This document shows positions 11,413-20,093 of a stretch of 64,000 nucleotides of DNA, one piece after another. Numbering within the stretch: the first letter of the stretch is position 1; each line of letters opens with the position of its first letter. The notes below the pieces were generated by a model. That model was not told where the DNA came from, did no database searches, and saw nothing but the letters and a program-made list of their open reading frames with translations. The stretch spans positions 124,001 to 188,000 of the forward strand of contig JAADJZ010000036.1 in NCBI GenBank assembly GCA_011032825.1. Direction: 5' to 3'. The stretch is from Massariosphaeria phaeospora (taxonomy: Eukaryota > Ascomycota > Dothideomycetes > Pleosporales). The translations under genes and the position numbers were made by a program.

Positions 11413-14400
11413 ACGTACTTTACGAGCTTGCCGAATACACAAGTTCGCTAAACACTTTTGCTAAGCTTCTACTAACTCTACTTATGTACACGATGCTTTT
11501 ACAACAACACTAAATAGAGCTTTATAATAAACGTTAGATACAAACTGCTCTTTAAGCTTTTAAACAAAACGCGATACTTTTTTTGCAACGCGCTGCAGCT
11601 ATCTATAACGTTTCTTAAGCAACACTAAGCAATTAACGCGCTAAACGGCTTTTACAAGCAAATTACAAGCCTAAATTAATAAATCTAATAAAAACTAAAG
11701 AGAGCGTAGTTGTTGAGTATATACTTAAGCTTATTACGCGCGGATTTTTCTTTAGGCTCGCAGCTATAGCTAATATAGCTAATTCCTTACGCGCAAAGCG
11801 CAATCTAGGCTAGGTTAGCTTAAACTAGCTTAGTACGTAGGTTAAGCATTGCTCTAAGTTTACAATAAAGTTTAACTGCAAGTACAATTATAAAAAAGCG
11901 CTTTGCAAGAACTTGAAAGTTATCTAAAGCTAGTTTAGCCTAGTAGCTAACATCAAAGCTAAGTACGACATTTAGAATAAAAATACGTACAACTTTAACA
12001 AAACAAGCTTTATAATAAGCTAGATAACAACTAAAGCAGTTGTTATAGCTTTAGAGAAACGAAAATAGCCAAAGGCAATACAGCAAGGCAATAGAGAATA
12101 AACAATAGTTATCCAAAGCATTAACGCAACAAAGTAAGCTATTCTACTTTTTATTATTTTTAAAAGCTGCTATTACTTTTTTGCCTAGTACAAAAAAAAG
12201 AATCTGCTTTAAAACTAGGTTATTGTAGTTTCTAAAAACGGCTAGACAACAAATAAGCTTAGCTTGCAGTAGTTAAAGTACTTTGATAAGTATACAAAGA
12301 AAAAAGTAGTTAGTGCTTACTAACTACTCGCAATTAATAGCTATAAAAGCTATAACTCGCTTGCATTCTAGCAATACTACAAGAAAAACAAAATTATTAC
12401 TATTTGTATATTTTCGTACTTATCGCACTTTTTACAGCTTTTTAATGTAAGTTGTTTTGCTTCTTTAAAAAAAGCGTACGAGCGCTAAGCCGAAGATTTT
12501 ATGCGCAACTAGATTACTTACATTACAAAACTTAAGTTTCTACTATGCTTTATACGCGCCTATAATGTAGCAATTACTTTTAGTAATATTCAAAAAAAGT
12601 TTTAAAGCGCTAGATTGGTTCTATTTAACCTAGAACAAGTTATAACAGCTTTTAACGTTCGATTGCGTACTTTATTACTACTACTATCTATTAACAACGA
12701 GCTCTACTATGCAAGTTGAGCTTGTGCTCTACTCAAGCTCGTGCTCTACCAAACAACATGCTTACTACTACAAAGATGCAGTTATTGCAACAGCAGTACA
12801 AGCTATTATCGCGAGATTTATTGTTTTTATTACTTTGTAGAAGCGTACGAATAAGTTTTACTATCTAAGTTTTTGCAAAAGAGTAATCGCGCAGCTCTAA
12901 GAGCTAACTTTGAGTAGAAGTGCTAGTGCAGCTTCTAGAAACGACGAACGAGCTGCAGCACTACTTTTAGCTCGTTTTAGCTTGCACTTTGCTAAAGGTG
13001 CTTTTAAAGCTTTACACTTGCTTTTATAAAAAATTATAAAAGCTTGCTTAGTATTTTAAGTAGCTTTTTTAGCTTTCTAAGCAGCTACTTGTTCTGCTTT
13101 TATTCAATTTTGCACTTTCTTAGCTCTTTCTCTTGCAACACGACGCTTTTTTTTCTTTTGCTTCTTAAAGAGCTTAGCAGCAGCTTAAAGCTCTTTTCTG
13201 TTTAACTTTGCTAGCTTCTCTTGCTTTTTTTAGTATTGCTTTTTTGCTTTACGCTTACGTGCTCGCTTGAACTTAGAAAGCAACTAAAAAGTAGCACTAC
13301 CGTAGTACTTCTATTTACGCTGCAAATTAAAAAGTTTGCTAGCGTTCTTGCGCTGCTTTTTAGTAGTAAAAGCATTTCTTAAGCTGCTGTTTTTATAGTG
13401 TAGTACCTCGTTTTAAACCTAAAGTTAGTGTAGCGTTTGAAAGAGCTTTTGCGAAGTTTCTGCTAAAGTATTCTTTACTGCAGCACGTATAAAACAATCT
13501 ATCTACTTCTAGTCTTTAAAAAAGAAAGCTAAAAGTTGTGCTTTACTTTTATTATTATTCTATTTGCGAAAACGCTTGAGTACAACGTTAGCTTTTATAG
13601 AAGCAATACTAGTAGCTTTAAACGCTTTAAAAACTAGTTTTGTTGTAAACGTAAACTCCTAGGCACTCTAGAATAGCAAGAAAAAGTTTTTTTTCTAAAC
13701 AGCTAGCAACTTTTGCGTTTTAAAAAAGTAATTAGTAAGCTTAGCAAAGTAGTTGCTGCTAAGAAGTTTAAAGCAAACTACGTTAAGAAGCTGCAGCGTA
13801 TAGGTTAAGTAAAAGAAAAACATAGCTAGTAGTATTCTATAAGCTTCGTAGTATTCAATAAAGTCTATTAAAAAGTAGCTGCCGTAGCCGTTGAGTATAA
13901 AAAAACGCTAATCTCGGCTAAAACGTGCTTTCTACTTCGTTTCACAGTTAAAAACCTGCTTTAACTAAGCTAATCTAATGTTATTATTCGTTTATTCTGT
14001 TAGTAAAGAGCTTACAAACACGCCGTGCTTTTTTGCTTTAATTTAAGCTACCTATAAAGCTTAGAGTGTGCAGTTAGCTAACAAGTATATAAAAGCTAGC
14101 AACAAAACACTTTTATCTACTTCAATAGTTGCTACGACTGTTACTTACTTTTAAGAGCTATTTTAAAGCGCTGCTTAGACTTTCTTTTGCTTCTATTAAA
14201 GCTAACTAAACACTCGTTTTAAGCGTCTTGTAATACTAATTATAAAGTTTTTTTTATTTATATTGTAAGTATTACAAAGTTTTACTTTATACTAAACAAT
14301 TTTGTAATGTAAAAAGTTAAAGTACAACTTGTACTTGCGTTGTAAGTTAGCCTAGTAGCGTACAACGTCTATGCTAGCGCTTTATTTAAAGATAAAATAG

Positions 14401-15400
14401 TTGCGGTTGCAGTTAATAAAGCGCATAACCTAGCTATTGCCAACGTGTTGTTTTAATATATTCAACGCAAAATTTCGTATTATTGCCTTTGTAGAAAGTA
14501 GCTTACGAGCCGTTAGCTCTCTAATATACTATACGAGTTTTTTTTTTTGTTATAAGCTAAGTATTTGTTGCAAAGCGTATCTAGCTACTTAAGAGCTTGT
14601 CTAGCCTATTTACTTTCGCCGCAGCGTTAAGTACTCAACACTATGTTTTTTCGCGATACTTTAGATACTAAAATCTTTGTCTTGTTTGTGCAATTTTAAA
14701 TCTGCAATTGCTTTATTAATTAGTGCTATAGTTGTTAAGTTATTATGTGCTAAAGAAAATAGAATAGGTATGTTGTTTTAGTAAGAGTAGAGCACGAGCT
14801 TAAGTAGAGCACAAGCTCGACTTGCATAGTAGCAGTCGCAAACTCTAAGCAATACTTTTAAACTAGAGTTGCAATTAACGCTTGTAAAAGCAAGAATTTA
14901 AAAGTATATAGATAGCTTACCAACGTTTATAGTAAAGGCCTTTAAGAAAGTTTTAAAAAAAGCAGCTATAATTGCGCACAAGCTAGTGTTAGCGCAAAAA
15001 GAAATCGCAAAGCTTTAAGTAGCAAATAAAGCTACTACGCAACGTAGATCGCATAAAAGAAAGCGAGTTTAAGTAAAAAAACTTTAATAGTTGAGAATAA
15101 AGCTTGTCTAACTGCTCTAAAAGAGTTTAAAGCGCGTAGTAATAAAAAAAAGCTAAAAACTCAAGTGCGCGCTAAAGTAGGTAAACTATTTTAAAAGTAG
15201 TGTAAATAGTGTAGTTAAACTAGGCATAACGCACGTACGTATAAGCAAACAGCAAAAGTAAACTCTAAATAATATTTTAAGTTAGATTGCTTTATATAGA
15301 GCTAAAGTAAGCTGTTTTGCGCTAGAATAGAGTAGTTTTGGTAGAAGCTTAGCAAAAGTGTTCGGCGAACTCGTATATCTAGCGAGCTTGTAAAGTACGT
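11413..15400 (+). mobile_element. pogo-3: Fot1/pogo-type transposon nested in pogo-1, itself interrupted
   Basis: The TIR starts ACGTACTTTACGAGCTTG at 11413. The right end is the complement finishing at 15400, and TA flanks both ends (11411-11412, 15401-15402). Without pogo-4 it measures about 1.86 kb. The N-terminal and DDE relic runs 11510-12700. It includes SYLSHFLQLFNVSCFASLK, the degraded LQPLDVGCF motif. The C-terminal relic resumes at 14832-15330 with a basic run and a C-X2-C type tail. The TIR core (CACAAGTTCGC...AACACTTTTGC) is shared with the foldback element at 16353-17262. Confidence 0.85.
12707..14829 (-). mobile_element. pogo-4: innermost Fot1/pogo-type transposon, minus strand
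   Basis: TIRs of about 45 bp start CTATGCAAGTTGAGCTTG at 12707, with the complement ending at 14829. TA duplications are at 12705-12706 and 14830-14831. Length is 2123 bp. The minus strand around 13920-13730 reads FFILNGYGSYFLIDFIEY then LQLLNVVCFKLLSSNYFAKL. This matches the pogo DDE block LLILDGHGSH...LQPLDVVCF with the Asp, Gly and His residues mutated. HTH and CENP-B-like readings precede it at about 14700-14300, in shifting frames. It is dead, and it is the youngest layer of the nest by position. Confidence 0.85.
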
Positions 15401-16352
15401 TATTCTAGAAAAGTTTAAAAAAGCTAAATTAGCTTTATTTAACTTAGAAGCAGTTATATCAAAGCTTAACATACAATTGCGCACGCTATTACTACTTTTT
15501 GTTATCAACGCTTCTTAGTAGTTTCAAACACTAAGCAATACTCTTAAATTTAGATTACAATTAAAGTTAATTTAAAAGAAAATTTAGCGACATGTAGATA
15601 GCTTATTTACTTTAATAGTTAATGCCTTTAAAAAGTTCTTAAAAGGTGCTAAGCAAATAGCGCATTCTTTAGTATTAATACGCAGCTAGGTAGCTAAGCT
15701 TTAAGTAGCTAACAAAGCTGCTACGCAACGTAAATCGCACAAAAAAAATCGTGTACAAAAAGAGAAAATACTAATAGTTAAAAAAAGCTAAAAGTTAACA
15801 GCTCTAAAAGAGTTTAGTGCGCGTAGTAATAAAAAAAAAGCAAAAAAAAAAGCGCGCGCTAATAAGAGCAACTAGCTTGCAAAGCGCTATAGCAAGTGTA
15901 GCAAAGCAAAACACAACTTGCGCACGTGTAAAAATAACGCAAATGTAGCGCAAAAGTAGTATTTAATGCAATTATATGCTGTACTAGCCTAAAAAGCAAT
16001 ATAATAAGCTAATTCGTTGTAGTTTTAGTAAAGTTTTAGCGCAAGTAGCTTACTTGCTTGTGTAGCTTACTTGCTTGTATAGCTTACTTACTTGTAGAGT
16101 ACATTACTAGTAATCTATTTTAAGTATTATTAATTCTACGGTTAAACGCAGTTTTATATCTACTATTATTACTTAAAATCTAAGAAGTTATAATAAAGAA
16201 CTTAATCTAGATAAAATCTATAATTAATAAATAAATAAAGAAAGAAAAAAATTTAAAATCTTTTAAAAGTAAAGATTTCTTGTCTATTCTACTACTTTCT
16301 AGAGATTTAGTAGAATAAAGAATATTTATTAAGTATTAAGTTTTGCTACGTA

Positions 16353-17262
16353 ACGTACCTTACGAGTAGTTAAGCTACACAGGTTCGCGGAACACTTTTG
16401 CCAAGCAAATTATCTAATATTATAACCTTAATACCTTTTTTAATAGTAGGCCTATTAGAATAATTTATATACTGTTTTAAAGCTCTAAGCTAGAACTTTA
16501 AAATCTACTAAAAATTACCTAAATAGGCTAAGTACTACTAGAGTTTTTAAAGTTTAAAGATAAAGAGCTCGCTTAAGCTCTATACCTAGTATCTAGTAGA
16601 ATTCTACTATAATAAACTTTTATATTCTAAAATATTCTTATTTATACTATATATTAAAGTACTAGAGAGTTTTATAGCGTGTAGCCTAAGATTAAAGCTA
16701 CTAGATAGGTTAGAAAGTAGTTTACTTTCTTTATACTAGCTAAGTATAAATATCTATATATAACTATTAAAACCTAATGTAAAACTACTTAATAATTTAG
16801 TACTTAGTATAATTATACTATATAAGCTTTAAAAAAGTAGTATTATTTAGAGTTATAATAGTACTAATACTTTATACTTAGTAGGTTTTATATATAAACT
16901 CTAATTTTATCTAATAGCTTTGATTCTAAGCTATATACTATATAACTTTCTAGAACTCTAACTTACAGTATAAATAAAAATATTTTAGAATATAAAAGTT
17001 TATTATAGTAGAATTCTACTAGATACTAGGTATAGAGCTTAAGCGAGCTCTTTATCTTTAAACTTTAAAAACTCTAGTAGTACTTAGCCTATTTAGGTAA
17101 TTTTTAGTAGATTTTAAAGTTCTAGCTTAGAGCTTTAAAACAGTGTATAAATTATTCTAATAGGCCTACTATTAAGAAAAGTATTAAGGTTATAATATTA
17201 GATAATTTGCTTGGCAAAAGTGTCTCGCGAACTCGTGTAGCCCGACTACCCGTGAGGTACGT
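16353..17262. mobile_element. 910-bp foldback (giant-hairpin) non-autonomous element
   Basis: The arms at 16353-16648 and 16967-17262 are 296 bp each and exactly inverted with no gap, around a 318-bp loop. TA flanks both ends (16351-16352, 17263-17264). I count about nine differences in the outer 45 bp and about four in the remaining 250 bp, and all are transitions. The ends (ACGTACCTTACGAG..., AACACTTTTGCC) resemble the pogo-3 TIR, so a pogo-3-type transposase probably moved it. There is no coding sequence. A transcript across it would form a long hairpin. Confidence 0.88.
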
Positions 17263-17560
17263 TAACAAAAGATAACTATATAAAAATAAAAATAAAAAAA
17301 TTCTTAGCTTAAAGAAACTTATAAAAAAGAGAGTAAATACTGTACTAAAACAACTAGTTAGAATTACAACCTTAGAAGGGTACTAAAATAACACATTTCT
17401 CGCAATACATACCTATGAAATAGACAGATTGCGAATAAGCATTGTGTCTACTATGTCTACCAACTATTTATTACTAGCACGTGGTGACCCAACGTGCAAG
17501 TCAACTTGGCTTGGATACTACGAATCATTTGTTTCGTATAGTTGACACAGTGATACAATA

Positions 17561-19425
17561 TCACTTGTTCATGCTTGAACTTGTATTCTCTCTGTAATCC
17601 GTCTTCGTCTCTTCGGGAGCCGGGAGCCTCGTTGGGGGAATCAAGAGCGCAACTAGCACACTTGCGGCCGCTGCTGCAACGGCGAAGAGAAAGACATTTT
17701 TGATACCGGCCATGTATGCCTCGAGCACAACATTGAGCTGTTGTCCGCTGAATATGTCTCCGAGGCCCGCCGCGCCAGCCTCGCTGATTCTGCTGGGCCT
17801 GATCTCTGGAGCTGTGGCCGCCACTCTTTTGTATATAGTGTTCGCGAAGACGGATTGTGCGGCCGTGTTGAAATAGGCGCCGCTGATAGTTTGGCAAGCT
17901 ATCCGCGCTTATCAGTGGGTTTTCCGCGACGACGACTTGAGGGGTTTACTAACTGAAGACGATGCCCACAGTGGCTGCAACCTCTGCTGGCTTGGCAAAT
18001 GCCTGTAGCGCAGTCACAGGAGCTTGATTGCCGAGGCCGATGCCAAGACCGAACGGAATCTGTGCCCCAACATACCAGGCTTTGGAGGTATCGATTTCCA
18101 TCTGGTGAAACAGGATGGTGCCAACCAGGGCCAGTAACGGACTGACGATCTCGGCGGCAATCGGGAGCCTCGTCTTGGAAATCCACAAACCACTGAGTAT
18201 CGAGCCCAGTGCATAGAAGCACACGAAAGGAAGGGTGTAAACACCGCTCATGATAGCCGAGTCGCCTTTGACAGACTGGAAGTAAATCGGCAAATAGAAA
18301 AGCACCTGAAAGTTGGCGCAATTTGCACTGGGGGACATTAGCAATCTCGTTGCTTTGAAAGGAAAGAAATTTTTAAGTATGGAGACTTACAGCCAAGCAT
18401 AGAGACAACTCGCCCATGTCATACGGGATTTGAAGAGATAAAGTGGCATCATTGCTCTCGCACCGAGAAACCATTCATTGGCGAAGAAGCCCATGGTCAA
18501 GACAAGCCACACGATGAGAGTAGCTATGACAGTGCCGTCCGACCATGACCGTGTCAACCCTCCCCATTCCAGCGCGAGGGTGAAGCTGATCAAGGAAGTA
18601 GTGAGAATGATGAGGCCCGAGAAATCGAGCTGTAGAATAATCTCCTTCCACGTTGCAGGCACCGGCTTGATGTGCTTCGGTACGCGGAGGAAAAAAAATT
18701 GTAGAACGAGGGCTAGGCCGCCGACGGGAAGATTAATCCAAAAACACCTTAGGGTAAACGTTAAATGTTGATCGGTGCGAAGGCCAGGGAAGGCTCACCA
18801 TCTCCAGGTCACGGCAGTGGTGAAGACGCCGCCCAGGAGAGGGCCGAGGACAGTAGCGCCCATGAAAACGCCCATCCAGATGCCGATCAGCAGGGGCCGA
18901 CTCTTGGGCGCAGCAGTAAAGTTGATGATCAAGATGGAACCGCTCAACGTTCCCGAGCAGCCAGCTCCTTGAATGGCTCGCCCAACTATTAGGGCTGTGG
19001 AGTTTGGTGCTGCGGCGGCGATGACGCTTCCAATCAAGTACAGGACAAGAGCGCTCATGTAAGCAATAGGAGCTGGGAAGTAGGTGAATAGCTTCCCCCA
19101 TGTAGAACTGGTAACTCCAACGAGAATGAAGCAGGCCGAGCCATACCAGGCGATCTGGTTGAGAGAGTGGAAGTCGTCGGTGATGGCAGGAATGGCTGTG
19201 GCCACGATGCCCTGAAGTGTGTTTGGGTCAGCGTCGTTCCTTGATCCCCCGAGTGGAAGATTTCCTGGCTGTCTGGCTTCTCACCAAATCCAAAGCGGCA
19301 ACCATGGTGCTCAGATTGATGATCACCATGATGGCGACAAGCTTGGAGGACGTAGCATATTGAACGTCGTTGTTGTCCGAGTTAGTCAGTGATGTCTCGC
19401 CCTCGGATTTTTCGTTGTCAGCCAT
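17561..19425 (-). CDS. MFS transporter, DHA14-type multidrug/toxin exporter
   Basis: Five exons on the minus strand (19285-19425, 18799-19211, 18391-18747, 17954-18327, 17561-17898) splice to 1623 nt, a 540-residue protein. The four introns are 51-73 bp with GTRNG-type or GTTAGT donors and AG acceptors. Visible family motifs are QIAWYGSACFILVG and GKLFTYF in the first half, the GRAIQGAGCSG motif, GPLLGGVF followed by WRWCFWINLPVGG, and a late GLGIGLGNQAP segment. These place it in the 14-helix drug:H+ antiporter group in the plasma or vacuolar membrane. The substrate cannot be read from sequence. Its 3' end faces the AT-rich block only about 300 bp away, yet the frame is intact. It is divergent to the Zn2Cys6 gene across a shared 668-bp promoter, so that gene is a plausible regulator. 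Confidence 0.9.
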
Positions 19426-19826
19426 GATAGAGCGATGTTGCCTAGAGTGCTTCTCTGTGCTGTGTTGGCGCTTTTCGGTGGTTGTTAGTGTGGAAGAGTG
19501 GCGGAAGAAATGGTCTATATATCCATGTGGTCGATTTGATCACCAATCAGCAAAAGTAGCCGGACCGGAGGGCGGAGGCCGGCCGGGTGGATAGAGTCTC
19601 AGTGTGCTGGTCTTCTAGGACAGCACTCTTGGGCCGACGATGATCGCTGTTGGTGTGGATGCGAGCGCGTCGGGGCGCAACACCACGGAGGCGCGTCCGC
19701 ACCGTCGAATCGGGCTAGCTAGAGAAAACACCAGCATTGTAGTTGTTGATAATGTTTGGTGTAGTGTAGATGCCAGAAGTGGTGCTGCTGTGTCAGGGGC
19801 CGCCTCGTCTTTCCAAGGTTGTTCGT

Positions 19827-19840
19827 CCGCCGGCCGGCGG
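19827..19840. promoter_or_regulatory. 14-bp perfect GC palindrome (CCG/CGG type)
   Basis: CCGCCGGCCGGCGG is a perfect inverted repeat containing CCG and CGG triplets. These are the half-sites generally recognised by Zn2Cys6 dimers. It lies about 255 bp upstream of the Zn2Cys6 start and 400 bp upstream of the MFS start. Binding by the neighbour is inference. Confidence 0.4.
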
Positions 19841-19876
19841 AGATGGAGTCGTGCGGTCGGCTACGTCGTCTTGGCA

Positions 19877-19898
19877 CACGTGATCACGTGATCACGTG
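19877..19898. promoter_or_regulatory. Three CACGTG E-boxes with an 8-bp period
   Basis: CACGTGAT is repeated in tandem so that CACGTG occurs at 19877-19882, 19885-19890 and 19893-19898. The array is itself palindromic (GATCACGTGATC). CACGTG is the canonical bHLH (and some bZIP) site in fungi. The cluster is about 195 bp before the Zn2Cys6 start and 450 bp before the MFS start. Confidence 0.55.
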
Positions 19899-20093
19899 AT
19901 CGCATAGTCCCCTACCTGGGCAGGGCGAGCTCTAGCTGCCCGGCTCCCACCCGGCTCCTCGTCGACTCGTCCGCCGGTTCGCAGGGGCCGGGGCCCTTCC
20001 ATTCCACCTGTCCACCCGTAGCGTCCAGGAAACTGATCATGTGCGTGCCGAAACCCCAAACAACACGCGAGGCTGGCAGTGCAAGCACCCAAC

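Larger units (their letters stand above)
8172..16104 (+). mobile_element. pogo-1: outer Fot1/pogo-type DNA transposon carrying nested insertions
   Basis: The left terminal inverted repeat starts ACGTACTCTACGAGCGAG at 8172. The right end reads the complement (...GTAGAGTACAT) and stops at 16104. Both are flanked by TA (8170-8171 and 16105-16106), the target duplication of Tc1/mariner-superfamily elements. The right TIR has one more copy of a 17-bp subrepeat (GCAAGTAAGCTA...) than the left. Removing the two insertions leaves about 1.89 kb, the normal size for Fot1-like elements. The transposase relic runs 8230-9158 (HTH with QRAAAIYNV, CENP-B-like region with NARGFLPKLAAIANIANF, and YNFNKSSF from a YNFDESGF-type motif), 11216-11410 (LLNVSCFALLKVAYS, from LQPLDVGCFAPLK) and 15403-15960 (C-terminal basic region and a CCHC-like tail). 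Confidence 0.85.
1..17440. repeat. AT-rich, RIP-degenerated transposon block
   Basis: The whole stretch is A+T-rich, dense in TAG/TAA in all frames, and has no long open frame. It changes to normal gene-bearing composition near 17,450. Recognisable transposon protein motifs survive with C-to-T or G-to-A changes (for example catalytic Asp to Asn, His to Tyr, Trp or Gln to stop). The two copies of a 211-bp LTR and the two arms of a foldback element differ almost only by transitions. This is the known signature of repeat-induced point mutation in Pezizomycotina. The segment 6780-8171 holds no gene I can recognise apart from a repeat cluster. The segments 16105-16352 and 17263-17440 are plain AT-rich filler. 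Confidence 0.93.
19426..20093. promoter_or_regulatory. Bidirectional promoter of the MFS exporter and Zn2Cys6 gene
   Basis: This 668-bp spacer separates two divergent starts. It contains a triple CACGTG array and a GC-rich palindrome, listed separately. I see no coding content; the overlapping short frames are low-complexity. Confidence 0.6.

Noticed and set aside
15302..15508. 68-codon minus-strand open frame
   Set aside because: It crosses the right TIR of pogo-3 and the resumed pogo-1 transposase on the other strand, so it is a shadow.
16353..17262. Plus- or minus-strand gene within the foldback element
   Set aside because: No open frame or domain; the symmetry is fully explained by inverted arms.
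17457..17897. 146-codon minus-strand frame overlapping the MFS 3' end
   Set aside because: It is an alternative frame of the last MFS exon with Arg/Gln-rich shadow composition.
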